From the NCBI RefSeq assembly GCF_902712875.1, contig NZ_LR743509.1, forward strand, positions 4,354,001-4,418,000: DNA of 64,000 nt, read 5' to 3'. A model generated the notes under the pieces. The model did not search any database. It was not told the origin of the DNA and saw nothing but the letters and a program-made list of their open reading frames with translations. This DNA comes from Hyphomicrobium sp. ghe19. GTDB taxonomy: Bacteria; Pseudomonadota; Alphaproteobacteria; Rhizobiales; Hyphomicrobiaceae. This document shows, piece by piece, positions 27,744 through 36,387 of the stretch (position 1 is its first letter; each line of letters starts with the position of its first letter). The translations under genes and the position numbers were made by a program.

Positions 27744-28985
27744 ATGGCGGTCTCCGCTAAACCCGCAATGCCGGCGATGCCGATCCGGCGCGATGATCCT
27801 GCGCTACTCGACGCCGCGCCCGCGACGCAGGCCGTCATTACGATCGATCCAGAGGCCGCTGAAATTCTCGGTGCGACCCCTTCAGGGGCTGCTGCGCTCG
27901 GGCTTTTTCCCTATGCGTCGTTTCCCATTGCGCTCGATCCCGCAACGCCCGCCCTCGCGAGGCTGCGTCAGATCGCGCCCCAGGTCGCGCTTCAGGGCGA
28001 TTACCGCAAGGGGGATGTCGAGACGCTGGTGTTCTGGAACAGCGGCCTCCTGAAGCGCTTGAAATGCCGGGTCACGAGGCAGGGCAAAAAAGGCTCGAAA
28101 GTTCTGCTCCTTCACGTTGCCGACGAAGCCGAGACGCCGGATCCCGAGCAGAAAATTCCAGCGGCCGCGTCCTCCGGCAGTCGCAATTTGGCTCCGCTGT
28201 ATGCGGCCGTAACCGCGGAAATCGATGCGTTGCGAGCGGCAGAAGCAGCCGATGCGACGGCGGTGGAGACCGCGCCTGCGCCACTCATCGTGATGGATGC
28301 CGATCATCTTGCGAAGCTCGCGCATGAGCTCAAAACGCCGCTGACGGCCATCGCCGCCGCTTCCGAGATCATGCGCGACGAACGGCTCGGCGAGATGAAG
28401 AACGAGCGATATCTGGGTTATGCGGCGGACATCCACGAAAGCGCGACACATGCGCTCGACGTCATCACGTCGTTGCTTTTGAACCGGGACCGGTCGTCGA
28501 GCGTGCCGGTGGCGCGGCTCATCGCGCTCGATCTCAATGCGATCGTGGAACGGACGGTGTCGAGCGTGCAGGCGCTCGCGCAGTCGTGCGGATTGACCCT
28601 CGAGTTCAAGAGCGACGGTAGCAGCCCGCACGTCGTCGCCAATCCGACCGCGCTTCGCCAGATCCTGCTGAACCTGTTGACGAACGCTATCAAGTTCACG
28701 CCGCGCGGCGGAGATGTTCGCGTGGAGACGGGCCATATCGGCGACGGGCGCGTTTTCCTTGTCGTGAGCGATACGGGCCGCGGCATGAATGGAACGCGTT
28801 CGGCCGCCTACAGGGCGTCCGCCGCAGAATTGCAGCCGCCTTGGGCGGCCAGCACGGGTATCGGCCTGCCGCTCGTTGCGCGTCTCGTTCGCGAGATGGG
28901 CGCCGAGTTCGAGATCGAAAGTATTCCCGAAGGCGGAACTGCCGCACTGATCGTTTTCGGCGACTTCTCGCGCCGGATGGGGTAG
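27744..28985 (+). CDS. Soluble sensor histidine kinase
   Basis: A 413-residue kinase without membrane helices. Residues ~20-130 form a PAS-like sensory region (PATQAVITIDPEAAEILGAT, RRLKCRV-type strands). A linker rich in Ala leads to the H-box KLAHELKTPLTAIAAASEIM (His194), then a HATPase domain with ILLNLLTNAIKFTPRGGDVR (N-box), VVSDTGRGMN (G1) and GIGLPLVARLVREMG (G2). No response regulator is adjacent, so it is an orphan kinase, as is common in the alphaproteobacterial cell-cycle network. The ligand is unknown. Confidence 0.88.
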   Translation: MAVSAKPAMPAMPIRRDDPALLDAAPATQAVITIDPEAAEILGATPSGAAALGLFPYASFPIALDPATPALARLRQIAPQVALQGDYRKGDVETLVFWNSGLLKRLKCRVTRQGKKGSKVLLLHVADEAETPDPEQKIPAAASSGSRNLAPLYAAVTAEIDALRAAEAADATAVETAPAPLIVMDADHLAKLAHELKTPLTAIAAASEIMRDERLGEMKNERYLGYAADIHESATHALDVITSLLLNRDRSSSVPVARLIALDLNAIVERTVSSVQALAQSCGLTLEFKSDGSSPHVVANPTALRQILLNLLTNAIKFTPRGGDVRVETGHIGDGRVFLVVSDTGRGMNGTRSAAYRASAAELQPPWAASTGIGLPLVARLVREMGAEFEIESIPEGGTAALIVFGDFSRRMG

Positions 28986-29041
28986 CCGGCCAGGCTGTTG
29001 AACGCGCCCGGTTAGCCAGTTGAAAATTATAAAAATTCTAA

Positions 29042-29061
29042 TGTAAGCGCAGCCGCTTACA
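29042..29061. promoter_or_regulatory. Perfect 8-bp inverted repeat (TGTAAGCG / CGCTTACA)
   Basis: TGTAAGCG - CAGC - CGCTTACA, in an AT-rich spacer between the kinase gene and the Cys-rich gene. No T run follows on the plus strand. On the minus strand it is followed by an AT-rich stretch. Operator or mRNA hairpin are both possible. Confidence 0.4.
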
Positions 29062-29180
29062 AATGGTTGACCGAGCCATCTTCCTCGCGCTAGCTCAAAG
29101 GTAAGGCGTCATCGCGATGCCCGCGCCATCGTTGGCGCTAACCGATACCGGGGCCTTGAACCCTGATTATTGGAGTCGAA

Positions 29181-29294
29181 ATGACAGTTGCTCTCTGGGC
29201 GCTCGATAGCGCCACCAATTCCGACGCCGGTTGCCGCTCCAGCTCATGCGCAAATTCCACGCGCTTCTCGGCGGAGATTTGCAACAATGGCTAA
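29181..29294 (+). CDS. Possible 37-residue leader ORF
   Basis: ATG 29181 lies 5 bases after GGAG. The frame encodes a short Ser/Cys-rich peptide (MTVALWALDSATNSDAG at the start, EICNNG at the end). It stops at TAA 29292-29294, overlapping the ATG of the next gene (AATGGCTAA). This is the layout of a translationally coupled leader. No homologue is recognised, so coding is uncertain. Confidence 0.3.
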   Translation: MTVALWALDSATNSDAGCRSSSCANSTRFSAEICNNG

Positions 29295-29811
29295 TTCGGC
29301 ATCGAACACCTCCATCCAGCATGTGCGCCGCTCGGCCAAGGTCGTGCCGCTTCCCGCGCGCGCGCCGGAACGGCTCGTTGGCGTCGGCTTCCGTTGCTGG
29401 CTTGCCGGCTTGTCGACCGGCGACATCAAGTGCTGGGAAGATGCGTGGAACACGTTCTCAGGCATGCTCGGCCCCGAGAATGCCAAGACGTTGCTTCTCG
29501 ATCTTTCGAAGTTCGTTCGCGCGGTGAAAGCCAGTGCTCAGCGCGACATCGAAATCTCACCGGCCGGCTGCCGCAGTTTCTGCCGCGACGAGTGTCTCGC
29601 GATCTCGATCATCGCTGCCTGTCAGCATAATGAGCGGCAGGCTTTGACGGCGTCGGTTTCGGCACTGATCGGCACCGAGGACATCGGCGACACCTTGAAT
29701 GGTGCGCTGGCGCTCGCGGCCGCTCTTCGCAGCGCCAATCAGTTGCTCTGCGCGGAATCGGTATGCCCTGCGACGTGTGCTCTTCGCGCTCAACGCCGCC
29801 GCTTGATGTAA
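29287..29811 (+). CDS. Conserved-looking cysteine-rich hypothetical protein
   Basis: A 174-residue protein with LVGVGFRCWLAGLSTGDIKC and CWEDAWNTFSG around residues 31-60. The cysteine cluster GCRSFCRDECLA follows (Cys95, 99, 103, spaced CxxxCxxxC), then IIAACQHNERQAL and a C-terminal CAESVCPATC. I recall similar unnamed proteins in alphaproteobacteria but no function. The clustered cysteines could bind a metal or iron-sulfur cluster (inference). ATG 29287 is preceded by GGCGGAG. It follows the histidine kinase and converges with glpD. Confidence 0.68.
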   Translation: MANSASNTSIQHVRRSAKVVPLPARAPERLVGVGFRCWLAGLSTGDIKCWEDAWNTFSGMLGPENAKTLLLDLSKFVRAVKASAQRDIEISPAGCRSFCRDECLAISIIAACQHNERQALTASVSALIGTEDIGDTLNGALALAAALRSANQLLCAESVCPATCALRAQRRRLM

Positions 29812-29835
29812 GCGCGCCTCGCCAGCCGGCGGGGA

Positions 29836-31332
29836 TCAAGATTTGTCGAGACAGGCTTGGACGCGATCGGCGATGCGCGTGCTGTCGCCTTTGAGGTGCA
29901 AGCCTGTCTTCGTTCGCCGCCAGAGAACGTCGGTTGCGGTCTCAGCCCATTCTTCTGATTTCAGATAGGCGATTTCGCGCGCGGTGAGGCCGCCGCCGAA
30001 GTCTTCGCCAAGGTCTTTTGCGGACGTGGCGCCCGCAATGATCTTCGAGGTTCGCGTGCCGTGCCGCCGGGCGAGCCTGCGAAGGAAGCCCTGCTCGAAC
30101 CCGCGGTTTTCGGGCGCGAAGTGTTCAAACCAAACATCGAAAGTTCGGCCACCAAGATCGCCGCCCGGCAGCGGCGTCCATCGTGTCCGGCTCGGATGCA
30201 TTTGCGGAAAATACGGGTGCAGTAATTTCAGTGCCGCCTCTGCGAGCTTGCGATAGGTGGTGATCTTGCCGCCGATCACGTGAAGAAGGGGCGGCTCTTC
30301 ATTGGCCGCAAGATTGAGCCGGTAATCGCGGCTTACAGCGGACGCGCTTTCGCTGCCGTCGTCCTCGAGAGGGCGCACGCCGGCGAAACTCCAAACGATG
30401 TCACTGTGCGTGATGCGCTCGCGGAAAAAGCGATTGGCGGCGTCGAGCAGGTAATCTTCTTCTTCGCGCGAGGCGCTGGCGTTGCGCGGATCGCCCGCGA
30501 ATGTTTCCTCGGTCGTTCCGATCAATGTGAAGGCGTCTTCGAACGGCAGCGCGAAAACGATGCGGCCGTCCGGGTTTTGAAAGGTGTAAGCGTCGTCGGC
30601 GCCGGCGATGCGCGGCACGGTAATATGGCTGCCTTTGACCAATCTGACTGTTGGTCGTGCCGCATTCCGCTGGCCTGTCGCGAGGGCTGCCACTTTCGCA
30701 ACCCAAGGTCCGGCAGCATTGACGACGGCGCGGGCTGCAACGCGCCGTCCTGAATTTCCGAGAGCGGCTGTCCAAACGCCATTTTCGGCTTCTAAGCCGG
30801 TGACGGGCGTTCTCGTTGCGATGCGTGCTCCCGCTTCGCGCGCGGCGATCGCGTTCAGAACGACGAGACGGGAATCGTCGACCGCGCAGTCCCAATACGT
30901 GAAGCCGCGACGCAATTCGGAAACGAGCGGCGCGCCAGCTGGATCTCGCCGCAGGTCGATGGCGTGCGACGCGCCGAGGGACTCGCGGGAGGCCAGATGA
31001 TCATAGAGAAAAAGTCCCGCGCGCATCATCAGCTCATGTCGCATGCCGGCGACTTGCGGGAGGATGAAGCGCATCGGGCGGATGATGTGCGGCGCTTTCG
31101 CGAGAAGCACTTCGCGCTCGGCCAATGCTTCGCGAACGAGCCGGAATTCAAAATGTTCGAGGTAGCGGAGGCCGCCGTGGATGAGTTTGGAGCTTGCCGA
31201 TGACGTTGCGCCCGCAAGATCGTCCGCTTCGGCGAGGAAAACCGACAGGCCACGCATCGCCGCATCGGCGGCTATTCCCGCGCCGTTGATGCCGCCGCCA
31301 ATCACGAGGAGATCGTAAATCTCGTCAGCCAT
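29836..31332 (-). CDS. glpD: Glycerol-3-phosphate dehydrogenase, FAD-dependent aerobic type
   Basis: Membrane-associated flavoenzyme oxidising sn-glycerol-3-phosphate to DHAP and passing electrons to quinone. 498 residues from ATG 31332 (MADEIYDLLVIGGGINGAGI), with the FAD-binding GGGINGAG, SSASSKLIHGGLRYLEHFEF (family signature), VVNAAGPWV and GGKITTYRKLAE near the C-terminal domain. Upstream in-frame codons add 16 non-conserved residues. It is followed downstream by no glp partner; a symporter gene precedes it on the same strand. Confidence 0.95.
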   Translation of the reverse strand: MADEIYDLLVIGGGINGAGIAADAAMRGLSVFLAEADDLAGATSSASSKLIHGGLRYLEHFEFRLVREALAEREVLLAKAPHIIRPMRFILPQVAGMRHELMMRAGLFLYDHLASRESLGASHAIDLRRDPAGAPLVSELRRGFTYWDCAVDDSRLVVLNAIAAREAGARIATRTPVTGLEAENGVWTAALGNSGRRVAARAVVNAAGPWVAKVAALATGQRNAARPTVRLVKGSHITVPRIAGADDAYTFQNPDGRIVFALPFEDAFTLIGTTEETFAGDPRNASASREEEDYLLDAANRFFRERITHSDIVWSFAGVRPLEDDGSESASAVSRDYRLNLAANEEPPLLHVIGGKITTYRKLAEAALKLLHPYFPQMHPSRTRWTPLPGGDLGGRTFDVWFEHFAPENRGFEQGFLRRLARRHGTRTSKIIAGATSAKDLGEDFGGGLTAREIAYLKSEEWAETATDVLWRRTKTGLHLKGDSTRIADRVQACLDKS

Positions 31333-31420
31333 TGCGTTGGTGCCGTCGTGCGTTGCGCCGCTTCTCGGACGCGTGGTCACGCGCCCAACTCTAGGCGACT
31401 CGTTCGCGCGCGCGAAGGTT

Positions 31421-33352
31421 TCAGGCGGGCGCTTCGGGCGTCTTTTTTCGCGATCGCAGCAGAAGGCTGATCAAAAGTCCTGCAATGAAGCCCGCAGGGA
31501 CAGCGACGAGCGTGATGGCTGCCGGTTTCAGGCCGCCCCAGTTGGCAATCGTCGTGACGTGCTTGACGAGCGCCGCGTGCGCGAGTGCTGCGGCCTCAGG
31601 GGTCGTCGCTGCGGCGAGTGCAGCCTGGAGCTCCACGAAGCGTTTTGCGGCCGCTGGCGGCGCATCCGAAAGGCCACCCGAAAGGCTGAACAGTTCAACC
31701 GGCCAGATGTGGACACCGAGCAGATAGGCGGCGGTGATCAGCGTTCCGACGAGCATCGCTGCAATCGCGCCGGAGGCGTTCATATGGCGCCAGTGCAGCC
31801 CAAGAACGAGCGACGGGAAGATACCTGCGGCCAGCAACGCAAAGCCTTCGGCGGCGAGCAGCCCCGTTCCGATAGCGGCAAAGAGCGCTACCAGCGCGCC
31901 AACGACGAGAAGTGTTCCGCCGACCGACACCGAACGAAAATCCATATCGGGCGAGCGCTCGTCACGCGTCATTCTGATCTCGCGATCGGCGACGACGATC
32001 GAGGAGATAAGCGCGTTTCCGACGAGCACCGACGCGAGCACGACCGCGAGCAGCAGCGGATATTCCAACACGGGGCTGAGGCCCGAAATCATGGGTGCAG
32101 CGACGACGAAGCCGTCCGTCGTGAACGCCAGATCCTGAAGTCTCAGGAAGCCGCGCTGTCCGGAAGCCTTGGCGCACGCCGCGGCAAGATCGGCCGATGC
32201 GATAGAGGTCTGGTCGCAGACTTTCACCCAGCCGTGCGCACTCGCCTCGGCGAACGATTGGGGAATCGCAGCAATTTCGATGCCTTTGGACATCACCTCT
32301 TCGAAGCCGATGCGGCTGTAGATCGCGAGCGGCGGAAGACTGGCGATCAGAATGGCGACGGCGACGAGGGCCACCGCCGTCCGCTTCACGGCTCCGCCTG
32401 GAGCGACAGCCGATTGCGACACGTGACGCCCGAGCAGATGGGGCGCCGCGACGACGCCGAGCGCGACTGCGAGCAGGAGGCCCGCGAAATTCCGCATAGA
32501 AAGAAGCAGGAATGGCGACGTCATCGGCGTCAAGGATTTGACGTCCGACAACCGATTGACGACGAGCGCCTGATTGAGGTTGGCGTGGCTTTCAAGGGCA
32601 GATCCGAGCGAGAAGTGCGGCATCGCCGAGCCGCTTGCAAAGACTGCGAGTGCAATGAGTGTTGCGAGCAGTCCGACGGCGACGGCGACAAAGCCCAATC
32701 CGCCGCTCATTTTTGCCGGCGCAAAGAATGTGCCTGCAAGCCAAGTCGCTGCGATCGCGACCGTGATACCGAGGATCGCCTGGTGCATCGGGATGTTGAT
32801 GAGGCTCTGCAACGCGAGCGAACCCGCTCTAATGTCGGCGGCCAGTAGCAGGCCCGTTGCAGCCGACGCGATGAGGAACGCCAAGCGACGCGTCAAGCTT
32901 CCGCCGTAGCGGATCGCGAAGAAGCCGCTGATCGATTGTACGGGATAAAGAACGAAGCGCGGCGCTACGAGAATTGCGAGCAAGGCAACGCCGGCGACGA
33001 GGCCGAGCGGTAGCGCCAGGCCGTCATAGCCCATTGCTGCGATGTAACCGGTGAAACCTAGAAGCGCGACTGCACCGACGATCTCGCCCGCGAATATGAG
33101 TGCAGGGCGGATGCCCTCGCGCGCGGGTACGCCGCCGGCTCTCCAAGCATAGAAAGCGACCAACGCAACGAGACCGATGATTGCGCCCTGCGCCGCAATC
33201 CAGAAGCCAAGCGGGAATCCGCCGATGCGAATGACATTGAGCGTCAGAGCCGACAACGGCAACGCAATCGCCAAGATCAGCCAAATCAGCAGGCTCGCCA
33301 GCAGCAGGCGACCAGAAGGCCGACTCGCGCCGGCAATATCCCCCAGACCCAT
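31421..33352 (-). CDS. Sodium:solute symporter with fused N-terminal DUF4212-like subunit
   Basis: 643 residues, about 13-15 membrane helices. Residues ~15-77 (LLLASLLIWLILAIALPLSA, GGFPLGFWIAAQGAIIGLVA) match the small DUF4212 subunit normally encoded by its own gene next to acetate/lactate-type symporters. The rest is the SSS fold (YPVQSISGFFAIRYGGSLTR, MRNFAGLLLAVALGVVAAPH), with a soluble insertion near 380-420 carrying two cysteines. Substrate is probably a small organic acid (inference). ATG 33352 follows GAGGGTGAAA. It sits 88 bases upstream of glpD. Confidence 0.85.
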   Translation of the reverse strand: MGLGDIAGASRPSGRLLLASLLIWLILAIALPLSALTLNVIRIGGFPLGFWIAAQGAIIGLVALVAFYAWRAGGVPAREGIRPALIFAGEIVGAVALLGFTGYIAAMGYDGLALPLGLVAGVALLAILVAPRFVLYPVQSISGFFAIRYGGSLTRRLAFLIASAATGLLLAADIRAGSLALQSLINIPMHQAILGITVAIAATWLAGTFFAPAKMSGGLGFVAVAVGLLATLIALAVFASGSAMPHFSLGSALESHANLNQALVVNRLSDVKSLTPMTSPFLLLSMRNFAGLLLAVALGVVAAPHLLGRHVSQSAVAPGGAVKRTAVALVAVAILIASLPPLAIYSRIGFEEVMSKGIEIAAIPQSFAEASAHGWVKVCDQTSIASADLAAACAKASGQRGFLRLQDLAFTTDGFVVAAPMISGLSPVLEYPLLLAVVLASVLVGNALISSIVVADREIRMTRDERSPDMDFRSVSVGGTLLVVGALVALFAAIGTGLLAAEGFALLAAGIFPSLVLGLHWRHMNASGAIAAMLVGTLITAAYLLGVHIWPVELFSLSGGLSDAPPAAAKRFVELQAALAAATTPEAAALAHAALVKHVTTIANWGGLKPAAITLVAVPAGFIAGLLISLLLRSRKKTPEAPA

Positions 33353-33760
33353 TTTCACCCTCTCTGCGCCCCCGACACAGCATCCAAAGCGCGCTATTGG
33401 CGTCAGAAAGGCGTTACGATCAAGGCAGCGGACGCAATCGGCCTGCAGGCGCGGTTCGGGATATCGAGATCCGCGCGCGCGGTGCTGATCCTGAGAGAAG
33501 TCACGTGTTTGGAATTTGAAGGGTATTAGAACGCAATGGGGCGGTTCGTGTTACCGAACCACCCCGATAGCTTCGTCCCTAGACTTGGACCTTTATTCGT
33601 TTTTTGTCCTGCGACCGGTCCCGGCCATCGCAAGTGGCGGCACCATGTACCAAACGATCTTCTGCGTCAAGTCACCGCGCGACATAAATAATTTTCGATT
33701 TTTCGATGCCCGAAAGATGATCAGTTGCCGATCGCACGAAGGTCGTTTTGCGGCGTTGTT
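33353..33760. other. Intergenic region between PCuAC and symporter genes
   Basis: About 400 bases, no gene supported. An imperfect hairpin lies at 33537-33565 (GGGGCGGTTCG / CGAACCACCCC, one mismatch) without a T tract. The stretch 33680-33720 is AT-rich. The symporter promoter must lie near its right-hand start, at 33353-33450. Confidence 0.4.
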
Positions 33761-34294
33761 TTACTCATGTGGCATATCGTGGTGCATTGAGCCCATCGAA
33801 TCATCAACGGGCTGCTTGGCAAGTCCGTGCGGGCCCATGGCGCCTGGCGCTTCGACGGTTCCTTCGACTTCGATGGGTCCGGCCTTTTCGAAGGTCAGCG
33901 TGAGCTTGACGAGGTCACCCTCTTTGAGCGGCTCTTTCAAACCCAGCAGCATGATGTGATCGGCCATCGGCTTCAGTACGAGGGATTGGCCGGGCTTCAG
34001 GTCGATGCCGTCGAGGCGGCGCATCTTCATGACATCGCCCTCCATCGTCATCGAATGGACTTCGCCGTTTGCGGCGACGGGCGATGAAACGCCGATCAGG
34101 CGGTCGGAGGTATCCTTGTCGGTCTTGATCTCGGCGAACGCCGCGCCGACTTTCTGGCCTTCCGGGGTCGCGCGCGCCCAGGGATGGGCAACCGTTACGC
34201 CTTTGACGGTCACCTCGTGGGCCTCAGCCAGGGCCGGCGCCAAGGCGGCGGCAAGGCCTGCCAGGATGGCAAGGGAAGGGATTTTGAAACGCAT
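33761..34294 (-). CDS. Periplasmic copper chaperone PCuAC
   Basis: Delivers Cu(I) to the CuA site of cytochrome c oxidase. 177 residues with a signal peptide (LAILAGLAAALAPALAEAHE). The copper motif H-M-x10-M-x21-H-x-M is complete: His80, Met91, His113, Met115. The C-terminal tail adds a Met/His-rich stretch (DDSMGSMHHDMPHE), which may bind extra copper. No ScoI partner lies next to it. Confidence 0.93.
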   Translation of the reverse strand: MRFKIPSLAILAGLAAALAPALAEAHEVTVKGVTVAHPWARATPEGQKVGAAFAEIKTDKDTSDRLIGVSSPVAANGEVHSMTMEGDVMKMRRLDGIDLKPGQSLVLKPMADHIMLLGLKEPLKEGDLVKLTLTFEKAGPIEVEGTVEAPGAMGPHGLAKQPVDDSMGSMHHDMPHE

Positions 34295-34435
34295 GGGTCA
34301 ATTCCTCCAGAGTGCGCATTCCGGCGGATATAGGTCAAAACCGGATAAATGGCACGGGGGCGCCCGTGAAAACGGCAGTGAAATTTGCCCTCTTGGCGAA
34401 CGGCTTAACCTCACGCTGCGGGGGAATGTGCTAAA

Positions 34436-35707
34436 ATGTGTTTCTATCGAGCGGTAACGGGACTTAACGATTTGTCGTCGGCCAAGCGTATCCTACTGAT
34501 CATCGGTGGCGGAATTGCTGCCTACAAGTGTCTGGACCTGATCCGGCGGCTCCGGGAGCGTGGCCATAGCGTTCGCGCCGTGATGACCAAGGCCGCCCAT
34601 CATTTCGTGACGCCGCTTTCCGTCGGCGCATTGACGAACGAGCGGGTGCTGACCGACCTCTTCGATCTCGACGATGAACGGGAGATCGGGCACATCAGGC
34701 TGGCGCGTGACAATGATTTGATCGTCGTCGCACCGGCGACGGCCGATCTCATCGCGCGGATGGCCGGCGGCCATGCCGACGATCTCGCGACGGCCGTTCT
34801 GCTTGCGACCGAAAAGCCCGTCGTTCTCGCTCCCGCGATGAACCCTGCGATGTGGCGCAACCCGGCGACGCGCCGGAACGTTGCGCAGCTCAAGGCCGAC
34901 GGCATCCGGATTATTGGGCCGGCTGTCGGCGAGATGGCGGAGCGCGGTGAAGCTGGGCCTGGCCGTCTCGTAGAGGTTCCCGATCTCATCGCTGCCATAG
35001 AAGGCGCATTCGAAGCGGGTGCATCCCGCGGCGGCGTCCTCGAAGGACGGCACGTCATCATCACGAGCGGTCCGACGCACGAACCCATCGATCCGATCCG
35101 CTATCTCGCGAACCGCTCATCAGGCAAACAGGGTTTCGAACTCGCGGCTGCGGCGGCCGAACTCGGCGCGCGCGTGACGCTGATCACCGGCCCCGTTTCG
35201 CTCAGCGAACCGGCTGGCGTCGAAATTGTCCGCATCAAGACCGCTGCAGAAATGCTGGAGGCGGTGAAGGCCGCATTACCCGCCGATATCGCAGTGTTCG
35301 CGGCGGCGGTCGCCGACTGGCGCGTCGAGACCATCCAGACCGAAAAGATCAAGAAGTCCGAGAAGGCGGGTGCGCCTACGCTTTCGCTCACGGAAAATCC
35401 GGACATCCTGAAGATGATCGCACGGCCGGGGCCAGAGCGACCGCGTCTTGTCATCGGGTTCGCGGCTGAAACGCAGAATGTATTGACCCATGCCCAAGCG
35501 AAGCTCAAATCCAAGCGCGCGGACTGGATCGTCGCCAACGACGTTTCGCCGTCGTCGGGTGTGATGGGCGGCGAAAACAATACCGTCCATTTGATCACCG
35601 CAAGCGGTGTGGATAGCTGGCCTGAGATGAGCAAGGCGAAGGTTGCAAGAAAACTCATGGAGCGCGCCGCGGAGCAGCTTCACGCCAAACGCACGGCCGC
35701 TGAATGA
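34436..35707 (+). CDS. coaBC: Bifunctional phosphopantothenoylcysteine decarboxylase / phosphopantothenate-cysteine ligase
   Basis: Two consecutive steps of coenzyme A synthesis. 423 residues: the N-terminal CoaC flavoprotein domain has [40 protein letters not shown] (catalytic His) and [13 protein letters not shown]. The C-terminal CoaB domain has [38 protein letters not shown] and [18 protein letters not shown] 34436 follows GGGGGA; a TTG at residue 13 is a rival start. It overlaps dut (ATGA), the usual coaBC-dut pairing. Confidence 0.95.
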   Translation: MCFYRAVTGLNDLSSAKRILLIIGGGIAAYKCLDLIRRLRERGHSVRAVMTKAAHHFVTPLSVGALTNERVLTDLFDLDDEREIGHIRLARDNDLIVVAPATADLIARMAGGHADDLATAVLLATEKPVVLAPAMNPAMWRNPATRRNVAQLKADGIRIIGPAVGEMAERGEAGPGRLVEVPDLIAAIEGAFEAGASRGGVLEGRHVIITSGPTHEPIDPIRYLANRSSGKQGFELAAAAAELGARVTLITGPVSLSEPAGVEIVRIKTAAEMLEAVKAALPADIAVFAAAVADWRVETIQTEKIKKSEKAGAPTLSLTENPDILKMIARPGPERPRLVIGFAAETQNVLTHAQAKLKSKRADWIVANDVSPSSGVMGGENNTVHLITASGVDSWPEMSKAKVARKLMERAAEQLHAKRTAAE

Positions 35708-36234
35708 AGGTCAAGGTCAGGCGTCTCGAGCACGCAGAAGGTCTTCCACTTCCCGACTATCAGACGGCGGACGCTGCGGGGTTCGATCTCGTGGCGGCAG
35801 TTTCGGGCGATGTTGGTGTCACCATCGCGCCAGGAGCACGCGCGCTTATTCCGACGGGCTTGATCTTCGAGCTGCCACGCGGAATGGAAGCTCAGGTTCG
35901 TCCGCGATCGGGGCTTGCCGTGAAGCACGGCGTGACGGTTCTCAATAGCCCCGGCACGATCGACGCCGATTACCGAGGTGAAGTCGCTGTCATTTTGATC
36001 AATCACGGGACTGACCCGTTTGTCGTGGCGCGCGGTGAACGGGTCGCGCAAATGATTGTTGCTCCGGTTGCGCGCGTAAAACTCCGCGAGGCCAAAAGGC
36101 TGACTGCAACAAAAAGGGGTGCGGGCGGTTTCGGGTCTACGGGGATTAGCGAGGCCCCATCCCATGCCGTGACCGGGCGGCAGAAAGCCGTTGCCAAACG
36201 ATCGAGCAAGGCGCAAAAAAAATCCCAAATGTGA
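35704..36234 (+). CDS. dut: dUTP diphosphatase
   Basis: Trimeric dUTPase that converts dUTP to dUMP, limiting uracil in DNA. 176 residues. The five motifs are present: [61 protein letters not shown] and [10 protein letters not shown]. It continues past the last motif with ~25 basic residues ([20 protein letters not shown]), a tail not needed for catalysis. Translation is coupled to coaBC by a 4-base overlap. Confidence 0.96.
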   Translation: MKVKVRRLEHAEGLPLPDYQTADAAGFDLVAAVSGDVGVTIAPGARALIPTGLIFELPRGMEAQVRPRSGLAVKHGVTVLNSPGTIDADYRGEVAVILINHGTDPFVVARGERVAQMIVAPVARVKLREAKRLTATKRGAGGFGSTGISEAPSHAVTGRQKAVAKRSSKAQKKSQM

Positions 36235-36305
36235 GGTCACGTGCAGGTGCGTTAAGCACAAAAAGTGCAATGCTTATGGGCCTCTGTGCGCGTTCCTCAC
36301 CTCTT

Positions 36306-36318
36306 GAGGGTGACCCTC
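36306..36318. promoter_or_regulatory. Inverted repeat upstream of cysK
   Basis: GAGGGT-G-ACCCTC, a perfect 6-1-6 palindrome, 69 bases before the cysK ATG. Candidate operator; the regulator is unknown. Confidence 0.35.
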
Positions 36319-36387
36319 GAACCTGCGAGAACCGTTCCCATATTGCGCACTGTGAGCGCGTCAATCCGAGGGCGAGTCGAGATAACC

